This document shows positions 1 through 16,700 of a DNA stretch of 64,000 bases, in pieces. Each line of letters starts with the position of its first letter. The first letter of the stretch is position 1. Under the pieces are notes generated by a model. That model was not told where the DNA came from. It worked only from the letters and a program-made list of their open reading frames with translations, and searched no databases. The DNA comes from Mortierella alpina. Its lineage: Eukaryota; Mortierellomycota; Mortierellomycetes; Mortierellales; Mortierellaceae. A program made the position numbers and the translations under genes. Where the stretch lies: assembly GCA_029449245.1 (NCBI GenBank), contig JANATF010000019.1:310001-374000 (forward strand). Direction: 5' to 3'.

Positions 1-55
1 GGGCATGGCGAAATAGCATGCTAAATCGTGCAACCACTTTCTTTTTTCATAATAG

Positions 56-3000
56 CTGGTTGGGTTGCCAGGCACATCCAAGACACTGGTTGCGCAAAAA
101 GGTAAGCTGCCGAGCCCGAGAGCGAACTAAAGTTTTTTTTTGTTCTGTGCCCTGTCCTCCTCAGTTGGGGAACAAAACCTTTGGACAGTGGAAACACAAC
201 ATCTAAAAAAACACCTGGCTAGAAGAGGAGCACCATGGTGTTGAGGAAGAATGGGCGAGGACCCCGTGAGAACTTTGAGTTGTGCATGCGCTCTCTCCTC
301 CTCCCTTCCTCCGGACAAAGGTGTGCGTGTGTGTGTTGTCTTTGCACATGTCGAGCGCGGTTATTTGTTGTATATATGTCCACTTTGCTGCTCCGATCGA
401 GCCAATGTGGTGTGAGTTTGTGTGGTTATGATTCGTGTGATATTTTCATTCTCCCTGGACCCAAAGGCACACTCTTCAGGGGAATAGGGGGATGGGCAGG
501 CCAAGCCAGGACCAGGCCTTGAGGATGTATTGTTGCTCCCTATGCTCCCGACAGGAGCTGTATGGCGTGCCCGAGTGCCTGGGCCAGGTGGCAGGTAGCA
601 GCGAAAGAGAGGGCGAAGCGGGGTACCCGGAGCAGGCATGCTAAGACACCAATATAAGAATAAGGTGCAGCACACCGATGACTGTGCATGACCCCCACTC
701 ACGCCTGCACCAAATAATTGTTCGCTTTCGGCTGTTCCGGATCTCTCCTTTGGGGATCCTGTCAGTTCCGCCTGGGCGATGGCCAACAGCATGAGAGATG
801 CGAGTGCGTGCATATCCATTAATACCCTGCCCACCCCAAGACATTTGTTCCTCCTTTGGGTTGGACTTGCTGGTTGCGCCGCATCCTCCACCCCTCATCC
901 CCACCCTACTCCCTCCATGCACCCTTCCTCCCCCAACGAGAAGCACTGGCCATTGGGGGAGGTGGCCTAGTTGTGTGTGCGTGTGTTTGTTTGCGTTCAA
1001 GTCTGTGCTCCAGTTGTCTCGGCACATCCCGTGCTGGCTGTAGTACTCAACCAACTCTCTCTTTCCAATGCTGAACTAGTATGCCGATACCTGCAATGGC
1101 TCGGGATCGCGACAAAGGTTTTTAATGTCGGCAACTACCGCCGCAAGCTCTTTGGGAGTTCTCAGCCCCACACCTTCTTTGACCCTGCCAACCCTGCCGG
1201 TGAGCAGTCCAGGTCCGAGGCCTCGCAGGAAGCCCTCAGGGACATGATCTACTGGTTCCGCAAGGAGCAAGGCGTCGTTGCAGTTTTTGATGGCACCAAC
1301 TCCACCCGTGCCAAGCGCAACCTGTTGCTTGAGGAATGCCGCAAGAATGACGTTCAAGTCATGTTCATCGAGTCGGTCTGTGAGGATGAGGCCCTGAGAC
1401 TAGCCAAAGCCATTGAGACCTCTCAGCAGTGCTCGCCAGACTATGAACACATGCAGCAGGAACTGGCACTTCAGGATTTCCAGCAGAGGGTCCGACACTT
1501 TGAGGCAACGTATGAGACCGTCACGGAGAAGAACCTCAGCTACATCAAGCTGATTGACGCCGGTAGTGAGGTCATCGTCAGCCATATCCAGGGATATGTT
1601 CAGTCCAGGATCATGTACTATTTGATGAATCTCCACATCAAGCCGCGCAACATCTACTTTAGCCGAGTATGTTCTGTATCCTCCCTTCCGCCTTGAGTCG
1701 TCTGTCCTACGCTGTTGTTGCTATATCTGCCTCTTTAACCAACTGTTTGCGCCTACCTCTGATCACACAATAGCATGGAGAATCGTTATACAATGTCATG
1801 GGGTTACTCGGAGGTGACTCGGACCTCTCGGCTCGCGGCAAGCAATATGCGCGGGCGCTGCCATCCCTTGTTGCCGCTCACATTCCGAACCACGAGCGCT
1901 TGACTGTAAGGGCCAAAGAAAAAATCTCTCTATGCAGTGCAGCGAGGCGAACAAAAAAAACAACAGGATTCCTCCCACGCTTCATTTCATGGGCTACATG
2001 CACCCCCTCTTCCCTCATGTGCTCCTGGAATAAGGAGAACGAATGTATCTATGCAGTTCCATTGACCTTTTTTTTGTATACATTATATACCTTGCGTTTA
2101 ATATAGATCTGGACTTCGACCAAGAGGCGCACAATCGCAACCGCAAAACACCTCCCGAACAAGAAACTCGAATGGCAGGCGCTGGACGAGCTCGAGGCCG
2201 GCAGGGCCGATGGTCTCACCTATAGCCAAGTTGAGGAGCTCTTCCCGGAGGATTTTGCGAACCGCGACAATGACAAGTATAACTACCGGTATCAGGAGGG
2301 CGAATCCTACAAGGATGTCGTTGCTCGGTTGGAACCGGTCATCATGGACCTAGAGCGAACAGACGACATTCTGATCATTGGACACCAAGCCATTCTCCGA
2401 TGCCTGTACGCCTACTTTATGAACTACTCACACGAGCGGTTGCCCTACATCAAAATCCCGCTTCATACCGTCATCCAGCTTTCACCGGGACCCTACGCCT
2501 GTGAGGAGAAGCGCTTCAAGGTTGATATTGAGGCCGTCGATACCCATCGCCCAAAGCCCAAGGCTGCTGGCCATGAAGTCAAGGAGCATGTGGAGGCGGT
2601 GGTTCCAGAGATCGTAGCAGCGCCTGCACCGGAAGCGAAACATGGGCTTCGTGCTGCTGCTGAGGCGGCTGCAGATAAGCCCAAGATTATTTTGTCCACC
2701 ATGACCACCACTACCTTCAGGGACTCGATTCACCCTCACGCGGACTCTGTCTCATCGCGCACCGCAGCACCAGCAGCACTAGCAGCACCGGCAGCAGCAC
2801 CGGCAGTGGCGACAACACCAACGGAACCCGTAGCAACGCCAGAAGTAGTTCCAGCACCGGTTGTCAAGGACACGACCAAGACTAGGGTGCCCGGTCCAGT
2901 CAGCATTGACCTGCCTTCGCCTGGCCTGGATGCAACTGCCCAAAAGATTGCAGAGGCCATGATGCAAGCCAATGCTCTTGAATCACAGGCGAACCCTGCG

Positions 3001-3411
3001 GTTGGACTGAACCTGGATCAGATCGGCACCCCAGTGCCCGAGCAAGAGTCGGGTGGAGTGAAAGGTCCTCTGCTGGGCTTAGAAATCGGTACTCGTAGCC
3101 ATGAATCAGCATCAGCATCAGCAGCAGGGCTGGTGTCTACACCGCCCATGAGCCCGGTTCCATCAGCCCCTTCAGTACCGTCGTCCTCTCCAGGCAAGGA
3201 TAGCGAGACCGAGGAGGAATCTTTGACTCCGATCCCGGGGGTCGCCCACTCCTCCAAGATGTTTTCGCCGCTGAAGCTGTCGGATCAGATCATTGCCGAG
3301 GGAATGGTCGGCTATGAGAGCTATGGATACAACAACAGCAGCAGCAGCAACGGCACAAGCGGCAGTGACAGCATTGACTCGGTGTCCCTCGCGGCGACTA
3401 CCTGTGTCTAA
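56..3411 (+). CDS. PFKFB: 6-phosphofructo-2-kinase/fructose-2,6-bisphosphatase, 5' end outside window
   Basis: Bifunctional enzyme that makes and degrades fructose 2,6-bisphosphate, the cytosolic regulator of glycolysis. Exons: 56-101, 1080-1666, 1774-1905, 2107-3411; 689 codons are visible and the start lies upstream. Base 53-55 is an in-frame TAG just before position 56, so an intron ends there. The kinase domain carries a P-loop at 62-85 reading GLPGTSKT, then GNYRRK and FDGTNSTRAKR. The phosphatase domain shows the catalytic RHGES across the exon 2/3 junction, WTSTKRRT, and the second histidine in LIIGHQAILR. The last ~280 residues are a low-complexity Ala/Pro/Ser-rich tail. The P-loop departs from the usual GLPARGKT/GLPATGKS, so kinase activity is uncertain, whereas the bisphosphatase residues look complete. 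The first intron (102-1079) is unusually long. The family call is firm; which activity dominates is not. Confidence 0.93.
102..1079 (+). other. Unusually long intron (978 nt) of the PFKFB gene
   Basis: The donor is GTAAGC at 102 and the acceptor is TAG at 1077-1079. Flanking exons join to a contiguous family sequence (Val-Ala-Gln-Lys to Val-Cys-Arg-Tyr), so no coding exon is missing. Other introns in the window are mostly under 150 nt. Antisense open frames inside it resemble no protein I recognise. Confidence 0.8.
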
Positions 3412-3830
3412 AAAAGAAAAGAATTCTATTCTAAAGGGCAGGATGAGTGGAGGAAAAAAGTGGGGACCTATTTTTTTATGTTTTTTTTTGTTAACCTTCA
3501 ACATCACAATGACTCCATTTTCTGCTCTTACTTTTCTACTTTGTTTTTTTTTTCAATCAGCGCGATGGTCCCCGCTTCTCCAAACCCACCCCACTCTTTT
3601 CAGTAGCATAGCTGTGTGTTTTTTTTCTTCTTTTCATTCCTTCTTTACTTCCGGCGACTTTATATATCAATCCCTCCCCCTCATACCAAGATCATAGTCC
3701 ATTCCAAATTTTGTACACTAAAAAGATTCCGGGAAGTCATTGAATACTTGTTTATTGTTGAACAGAAAAAAAAAGAAAGGACAAAAGACCATGCGATATA
3801 TGAACGATGAAAAGTGTATGTGTGTGTGTT

Positions 3831-3872
<42 letters not shown>

Positions 3873-3961
3873 TGTATAATAATGAACGGACGGCAGTGAA
3901 AAGGAAGGCACAAACCATTGAAGGAAGAAATAAAAGAAGGGGGGAGGATTTTTTTCTTCTT
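3412..3961. other. Intergenic region between convergent PFKFB and PES1 genes
   Basis: No coding feature seen. It holds T-rich stretches, presumably the 3' UTR of the + strand gene, and a GA microsatellite at about 3834-3868. The Pescadillo stop is at its right edge. Confidence 0.7.
3834..3868. repeat. (GA)n microsatellite
   Basis: A perfect GA dinucleotide run of about 35 nt in the convergent intergenic region. It is a simple repeat with no visible coding role. Confidence 0.95.
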
Positions 3962-6240
3962 CTACTGCTTCTTGGCCTTCTTGTTGTTGGTCTTTGCACT
4001 CTTGGCCAACTGCTCCTTCTTCTGTGTCAACTTCTCGACCTCGGCAGCCTTCTTGTTCTTGCCGTACTGGATCTTGGTGTACAACTTCTGCTGCTTGTTC
4101 GTCATCATGATCTTGGCCAACTCCTTAGCTTCGGCCTCCTCCACCTCGGCAGCGGAACGCTTCTTGCCTGCAGAGCGCGTCGTTGGGGCAATCGTCGAGG
4201 GCGCTGCTCCCTCCTTCTTGGCAACCTTGGCAACCTTGGCCTTCTTCTTGTTCTCCTTAGCCTCGAATTCTGTGAATGCAACTCCCTTGGCCTCAGCCTC
4301 CAGCTCGATCTGGTGAAGATCCTTGTGCTGTAATTCCCATAGGAAAAGAAAAAAAAGAAAGAAAATCATTAGTTAACTGTGACATGGTTTGCAAGGATCC
4401 AGGATACAGTAAAAAAAAAATCAAGAAAATATACCTCAGCATCCTCATCCTCATCCTCGTCCTCGTCCTCGTCCTCGTCCTCATCTTCATCCTCATCCTC
4501 ATCCTCATCAGCGCTCTCAATCTCCAAGTCCTCGGTCTGGCCCTCGAACTGGTTGTGATCAGGAACGTAGTCACCCTCCTTGGCCTCAACAAAGGGCGAA
4601 AGATGAGGAGGAAGGGTCTTGCCGACCTGGTAGGAATCGGACATCAGAAGTTTGCCAGCGTTGATGCTGTCATACACCCATTGGGGCTGGACATACTGGC
4701 GGCTCAAGAAGCGGTGTCCCTGAGTGGGACGATCGCTGATCTGGTGGGTGATCCGGTCATCGTTCTCGTCAAAGGGAGATCCCTCGCCCAAGACAGCGTC
4801 CCATCCAACCTGAGCTCCCAAGGCGCGGAGCACAAACTCCAGCGAGTAACGGGGAACCTCACGGGACAAGAAGACGACCGAGTTGCTGAACAAAGACTGG
4901 AACTGGTTCAGGTGCTGGGAAGCCCTCTGAATATCCGTGAAGGTGACAGTGCCTGACGAAGTGCCATCCAAGTTGGGCAGTGGTGTAGGGAACTCGTCCA
5001 AGGTATCCTCATTAGTGTTGTCATTGGCAGTGCTCACTCCATTTGCGCCCTCCTCTCCGCTTGTGCTGGTCTCCTGAATGTGTGCAATCTTGCTCGAGAG
5101 CGACTTCAGTCGCTTTTCTGACTCTTGCAGACGCTGCTTCTCCTCCTTGGATAATGAGGCGGCAACGGAGGATGTGGTCGATTCAGTGTTGCCGACGGTC
5201 TTGGCAATATTGGCAGAGGACTGGGTCGACTCGATAATCAAAGCGTTCATTCCTGCACCGCCCTCGTCCAACTTGAGATCCAGCTTGGGTGGGTAGACCA
5301 AGTTGACATCCGAGTATAATCTGTAGTTGACGAATCCGCACAGTGTCTGGTGGAACTCGAGGAAAGTCAACATGACACGGAAGTCGACATCCGTGGGCAC
5401 ATCCTGCGAGAACTGGTATGGAACGAGCCAGGTAATGGTCTGACCCTTGATCTCGGCCTGGTAGTAGATTCCCTTGATCGACAAGAAGGTCTTGCGCAAA
5501 CTCCGGGTGTGAAGAACATAGTGCTGGAACTCGGCTGCGATGCGCTGGCAGTTATCGACCGTCTCGGCCTTGATCTTGTCGGTCTTGGGCATGGTTGCAA
5601 ACAAAAAGATCATGCACAGGGCGTCGTCGAGGTCGCGAAGGGCATCTGTGAAGGTAGGGTAGCGCTCCTTGATGATGTGGTCGAGTGTGTAGATGGGCTT
5701 GTTCTCGGCGAGGGTCTTGGCGGTACTGTACTGGCCCTTGGACATGACCTTGGCCATCTTCTTTGCGAATGTCTTGTACTCGCGGAACTTGCCCAAAATG
5801 GGCTCGTGCATCAAGTACTGGATATCCTTGGCATAGTAGAATGTCGAGGGTGCGGTCGAGCCCTTGTTGGCCTTCTTCTTGTTCTTGGGCTCGCGAGGGT
5901 AGATTCCCTTCAGAATACAGAGGCGACTGGATCACAAAGAAGGCAAACATTAGTGATCTATGCGTGAGTCAGGTCTGCCAGGCAGTCTGAGAGAGTCTGC
6001 AGTGCTTCCGTAAACACTGATTAAGAGGCGATATAGGAGCTTTGTCGATGGCGGTTGATGTTGATATGGTTCCTTGAGTGTCTGAATGTCTTGTCTACAA
6101 GTTTGGAGAGCGAAGAAGAGAGTGCAAGTAAAGTCCTACCGAAAGTCCGCAAGGGTGACCTGAAGTTTCTTCAGAGCCTGGTTACGGGTAATGTAGTTGA
6201 TGGCGGCTCCGGCCTTTCCCTTTTTGTGAAGCTTTCCCAT
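3962..6240 (-). CDS. PES1/NOP7: Pescadillo homologue, ribosome biogenesis factor
   Basis: Nucleolar protein of the PeBoW complex (with Bop1/Erb1 and WDR12/Ytm1), needed for 60S subunit maturation. Exons on the minus strand: 6240-6140, 5926-4435, 4327-3962; 652 aa, frame closed throughout. It starts [20 protein letters not shown], the conserved Pescadillo start, and continues with [16 protein letters not shown] across the first junction. The Pescadillo N-terminal domain fills roughly residues 1-280. A BRCT domain follows (about 340-440), bracketed by [17 protein letters not shown] and [15 protein letters not shown]. After it comes an Asp/Glu repeat (GAD/GAG codons near 4440-4510) and a Lys-rich C-terminus typical of nucleolar proteins. 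Family length is about 590-610 aa, so this copy is slightly long because of the acidic insert. The call is very secure. Confidence 0.97.
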
Positions 6241-6499
6241 GATCGTCTATGAGTGATGCAGGAGGATGAGGATGAGGATGAGGGGTGATGGAGGTCCAGA
6301 AGAGATGCGAGGGGACTGAGGCGAGGTCAACAAAAAAAAAAAAAAAAAGAAGCTGAAAATAAACAACAATATCACGTGCATGGCTGTGGCTTGCCAATAG
6401 AGCAGTCGTTCGAGGTTCGACTCCGGGACGCGACCTCAGTCCCAGCGGCACAAGGGTGTGCTGTGTGTGCAAGTCGTAATGTACAGTGGTTTATGGTAG

Positions 6500-11396
<4,897 letters not shown>

Positions 11397-11768
11397 TCAA
11401 TCCGGCGGTGCAATATCGCGTTCTGATGAGGATGGGATTGGGGTGGCCCAGCGCTCCTTGCGTGTCCTTAGTTCTTTCGTCCGGCTGATGGCTGATGATT
11501 CGCAACGATGGGCAACAGATGAAGAGCGGCTCTCTGTCCTCTTTTTTTTCCTGCCTTTCGCATTCTTCGTCCCTTTGCGATTACTGAGCACCCTTTGGCT
11601 TCGCAGAAAGCAGCACGTGACCGCCGCGTTGCACAAGCCACCTAAAGCCGCGCTCCCCAGGCCTGGCGCTCCCACCACTACTTATGCTTGCAACAGCGCA
11701 CCTTTACAGCTCGGGCATGGGAAAAAGAACAAAGAATGGATATATGTGTTTCTTTATCTAATCACTAC
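11397..11768. other. Intergenic: acetyltransferase promoter side and nuclease 3' side
   Basis: Both neighbours are on the minus strand. No conserved coding sequence is seen. The region contains a T-rich stretch near 11540-11570 and presumably holds the acetyltransferase promoter. Confidence 0.6.
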
Positions 11769-13221
11769 TCATCCTTGCTTTACGAATCTGAACTGTTTTG
11801 CACGCTCTGGCATCTCCTCGGTGTCGTGGATCGTCACGGGCACGGGAGGGTCGTAGATCTGGTTCAGGATAGTCGCCATACGGGTCCCGCTCATGGCAAT
11901 CAGCCTCTGCACCAGGAAGCCCTTGGCCTCGCCGGTCACAGTCTCAAAAAAGTCCAGAGAATAATCGCGCTGCGAGTCATAGTCCTTCCAGGCAAAAGTG
12001 CAGCTCAGCTTGTTAATGTCTCTTGCCCACTCCATTGGACAAAGCGCGGGGATGAGCTTTGTGCTGTCTGACCAAGGCTGGTCCTCCATGTTCTTGTCTG
12101 GGTCACAGTACGTCCAATTGCCCGCCTCTGGTTGCCATACTCCGCTGGTCATGTCCATAATGTTGTCCAGGTACGCCTTGGGGTCATTATCGAATCGGTC
12201 TTTGATGTCTTTCTGTTGAACACAGGATTGTTGGTTGGTTGGAATGAGTTTTGATACATAAGCATACCCCACGCAATAGATAAATACATACATCTGTGTT
12301 AGTAGCTTTGAAAAATAGATTCCTCAGTTGAGCTGGGTCACTTGTACCGAAAACGCAGAATGCCTAGATAAAATTTAAAAAAAAGTGGGCTGTCTTACCA
12401 CGATGAGCTGTCCATCCCAGATCCTATGCAGATTTGTCCGGGCTCGACCCCATTTGGCCGCAGCATTATTGCCACCACGGTCCTTGCCAGAGGTGTGCAG
12501 CGGCTGGTGCACATCGCCCATGAAATGAACAAAGAACCTAAGGGCATCCTCCCGCGCAGACTTCTCCTCGGGTGTGGTGGGCTCGGTGGTCTTGAACTGT
12601 TGCAGCTGCGACGTCATGTTAAAGAGTCCGTTGACGACATCATGGCCAGAGTACTTGTACTCAAAGCGGCAAGCCTCAGGAGGATTGTCGTCCAGCGTAT
12701 TGACGTAATGGAATTCCGATGCCCATCTAACCATAAAACCATGCGAAAGTTAGCCTAGTCCCAACGTACTGAAAGCACCTCCTGATTTTTTTGTTTTTTG
12801 GTTCCATACGAAAGGGATAGGCTGGCGATGGCACGATGGAGAAATGAAACGTGAAAAAGGGACTAGGAAACCAGCAGTCTGAGACACGCACCTGTATTTC
12901 GCCTGACCCTTGATCGTGTCTGGCCATGGCGCGGCCTTGGACAGGAGACCGTCGTAGTAAGGGGATAGGATGGCTTTGACCTGCCTTGCAGTCTCGGGTG
13001 TCAACAGGCGCTGTGCAACTTGTCCCGTCAGCGTGTGGCCTGTGAGAGGGACGTGTGCATGAATGCATGAATGGTACAACAGAGTGAGCATAGGAGAGCC
13101 AAACAATAGGAGAAACGATACACGGGTTTATGCTCCTACCTAGAATGCCATATGCCTGGACAGTGGTCAATGCCATCAGCGACAGAGAAGCAGCTGATAT
13201 CAATGATGCTTTGAATATCAT
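11769..13221 (-). CDS. S1/P1-type secreted nuclease
   Basis: Zinc-dependent single-strand nuclease/3'-nucleotidase family, predicted secreted. Exons (minus): 13221-13140, 13039-12892, 12726-12399, 12212-11769; 333 aa. A signal peptide is evident (residues 1-24, core SLISAASLSLMALTTVQA), followed directly by YGILGH. Metal ligands of the family can be matched: His in ILGH, Asp in PWPDT, His in SEFHYVN, His-Asp-His in FFVHFMGDVHQPLH, and His/Asp in NLHRIWD. In S1/P1 the mature protein begins with a Trp whose backbone binds zinc; here that position is Tyr. Length matches family members (about 290-340 aa). One N-glycosylation sequon (NWT) is visible. Function by family is secure; substrate preference is unknown. 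Confidence 0.94.
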
Positions 13222-13730
13222 GGTGAGCGTAAGAGGACTATAGGCAGGAAAAGGGTGGGGCAAGCAGGGGCTGGATGGTGATCACGGAAGAAAGTCAAAG
13301 TGAGGAGAGAGAGAGGGCGTGTGTGAAAGAGTGACAGAGAGTGACAGAGAGTGATTGAGAGTGACAGAGAGTGACAGAGACTGACAGAGTGAGAGGAATA
13401 GTGTGTGTGTGTGTGAAAGAGAGAAAAGAGCCAAGGAGAGTGTGTGAAAAGAAGAAGAAAAAAGAGGCCGTGGTGGTTCGAAGGGAGAGGAATGAATGAG
13501 AGAATGAGAGATGGCAAAAGGGGAGTGGGAAGAGAAGAGCAAGAGAGCGCGCATCCACTGCGCGCTCAGTGCACCTGCCTTCCTCGGTGTCCAATAGAAA
13601 TGACGAGAGGCTGCTCGGTGGAACGGGGGCGCTCTTCTCAGGGCTCGTCCATAGGGTGAGGATCACGTTCGGCTGAGGCACAGATCCGTTGGCTTGATGA
13701 CCAGATATGTGCTCTGTGGCAACTTGACGT
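13222..13730. other. Intergenic with GTGACAGAGA repeats upstream of the nuclease
   Basis: Promoter side of the nuclease (minus) and 3' side of the ATR gene (minus). It holds a purine-rich tandem array at about 13310-13400 and a GT run near 13400. No gene is seen. Confidence 0.65.
13318..13395. repeat. Tandem decamer repeat, GTGACAGAGA type
   Basis: Five to seven imperfect copies of a 10-nt unit (GTGACAGAGA and variants). It lies about 100-180 nt upstream of the nuclease start, so it could sit in its 5' leader. Confidence 0.85.
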
Positions 13731-16700
13731 CTAGAGATAGGAGCTCCATCCAATGTACATGGCACTGAGATGCTCGACGCTCGTGGCTGCCTGGATCAGA
13801 TCATCCACCTGCCCCTGCACCGTCAACACGAAATGGTTTCCACCCTCCGTTCCCATCAGCTTCTTCTTGGTCTGCGTCAGGATCGTCTGTGCCTTCTCGT
13901 TCTGTTCCGCATCAAACGCATCTCCGCTGCCTGCCGCCGCTGCCGCCCTTGGTTTCTGTAATCGAGCACGCGCCTCATCCCCTGCACCTAGTCCAGAGTC
14001 CTCGCCAAGAGGGTCGATGAGGTTCGCTCCTCCAGCGGCCGCAATGGCAGCTTGCTGCAGCTGCTGCCCGCGCTTCTTGCCCTTGGACCATTCCACCAAT
14101 GGATCGTGCAGGAATCCCTCCAGAACCGCAATCAGCGACTCTGAGTTCTCTCGAAGAACTTGCAATGTCAGCTCGCAAGACGCTCGGAACACTCCATCGT
14201 ATCCTGAAAGACCCATGGCATCGACCATGTTGTTGGTCAGTCGGAAGGGTACCTTCTCTGGTTTAGGAAAGGTCTTGCCCTGCTCAAACAGACAGTTAAA
14301 GTCCACGTGTACTGTGTCTCCAGTGCGTTCATCAAACAGCAGATTCTCGGCATGGCGGTCACCCAGGCTATTTTCAGCACAGAACACGGAATCATTTAGT
14401 ACATACAAACTGCACGCGTGCGTGATATGGTACATCAACGTTGATTGCAGGTAAAAGAAACGTATTCTTACCCCATGATATATCCGACCATTGACATCAC
14501 TGCTGTCGTTCTAACATATCGCAGCCTAGTAGCAAACCACTCAGTCGGCTCTGGAGCAATGTCCTTCAGCCATTGATGAAAGACCGGTGGAAACTTGGGA
14601 AGCAGCTCCTGAGTAAAGATCCTCACCCGATCATCACTGTCCAGCTGTCGCTTAATTTCCGCAATCTAAGGTGTCAAGATGAAGGTGCTGTCAGTACACC
14701 GGTCCGATACCCTAAACTAGATAGTCCCTCAGTATGACATGAAGAACACGAACCTGAGGCAGGATCACGTTGTGGCTCCTGAGTTGTCTCTGCATGATGT
14801 ATCGGAATGGGATCGTGTTGTGAACCCACTCAATCAGTCCACATTCTTCATTGAGTGGCACCACCGCATATGAACGAATATCTAAAATTGGCACCAAGTG
14901 AGTGTCAGTAGAGCGATTATTCATCCAAAAGAAAAAATTGAACATCTCTCTGTTCGTTACTTACATAAATTACGGCGATGCGCTTCGCGGTTCTTGTTCA
15001 ACAAATAGTTGACTAGACAGTTGAACTCTGTCATCTTGGCATCCTTCCTCAGGTCATCCTTGGGCTTGCAAAGGTATGTATATCGTTGACCATCACTGCC
15101 GACAATAGTGACTTTGCGAGGCCTCTGGAGCGAGGACATGACCTCAATCTCGTCCAGAAGTTCTAATAATCATAGAATGACACCAGTAAACATAAAGCTC
15201 ATAGAGGCAAGCATTGTCATAGATTTAAAATAGAACAACCGCTGCTTACTGTCAATCTTGGGCAAGTCAGACTTGAAGGGTTTGTGCGAGGCCATGGTTG
15301 CACTGGAAGCGGGCAAGGCCGGCCAGAGCGTCTTCTGGCAAGGAATCGCAACATTGTATCCATCCCGCTTCAACTGACGAAAGATCCTGTTGAAGTTCTT
15401 TTCTAGACTCAATTTGCTGACCTTGTCCGGCACAGATGCCATGCAGAGCGAGATGAGATGCTCGCTCAGATCGAGTGCTTCCTTGATCAGCTCAAATGTC
15501 TTTGGACCATCTGGCTTGTGGCGAGGAATGGTGTCCAAAATCCTGTTGCACACCCGCTTGCGCTCCGGTACAACGGACTTTGACACAGACACCATTTGCC
15601 AAATAGCCTGGTCCGGATAGGCTAAAACGACCTTGACGATGATGTTCTCCAGCACGTCAACCGCCGCAACATTCTTGTGACAAATTCTCGAGATGATTTG
15701 TGGAAACGCGGACAGGAACTATAATAAGAGAATCCTGCTTAGCGTTTTACCCTCTCACCTTTTCTTTCCACTATGCAAGATCACAATCAAAGACTGACAC
15801 ATACCATGTACTCTGGCAGAACGTTAGCCAATTCCTTCATCAGCTTGTTCACGTTCTCAAACTCTGTCTGGACAGTTGCCAGGGTCGTGCCTTGCTGCTC
15901 TTGGCGCGTTAGATTGGCTAGCTCGAGCCAGTAGGTAAGTAGCCGAGGCATGATCTGATAAAGGTATTTTGGGCCCAGGGAAAGAGCTTTGCCAAAAAGC
16001 TTGCAGGCTTGTGTAGCATACCCGTAGGCTGTGCGATTTCGACCTCGTTTCGACGCCTCGAACAGTTTGAAGCAATATTGGCCCAGAGAAAAGTAGCCCT
16101 TCTCCCATGAGTCGCACTCGGCAACTGCATGACTGAATCCTGCAATGATGTCGTGCGGAGAAACCAAACTTCCCTTCTCCAGCCATCGGGTGCGAAGCAA
16201 GGTAGCTTTTGCTCGGATAAAACCGTCATCATAGACATTGACGATGCTGTCCTGAACCCTCTGCAAGGTCGTTACGGGGCTCGGATGCCGTTGCTTGTCG
16301 TTGCTCGCATGCCGAAGGCGTCCAGCAATAGTCGCTGCGGATCGGGCACTATTGAGATTCGAGGATGTGGATGCTGCTGGTGCTCGCTTCAGCGCTGTGT
16401 CAATGGCTTTCATGGCCTGCCGTTCATTCTTGTGGGAGAATCCCCATTTTGCCCGCTCAATCACAGCCGATGGACAATCCAAGCGCTCGGCGTGGAGTAT
16501 GGCTCCAAACCACATCTCGTCCTGACCTGCCTTCCTAGCATTGGATGCTGACTGAAGCCAAAGTCTACCACATCCCTCCTTCAGAAAAGCCATTTCATCC
16601 GGAGATGCTTCCGACATCCTAAAGGAAATAGTGATATCCTGCATCAAGAATAGTCCTTCCAAAAACAACGTGTAGAAATGTAGAGATGGTGCAAGTCGAT

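Noticed and set aside
6370-6440. tRNA-like sequence (GGTTCGACTCC resembling a T-arm)
   Set aside because: The flanking bases do not form a 5-bp T stem, and I could not place an acceptor stem, D arm or anticodon arm around it.
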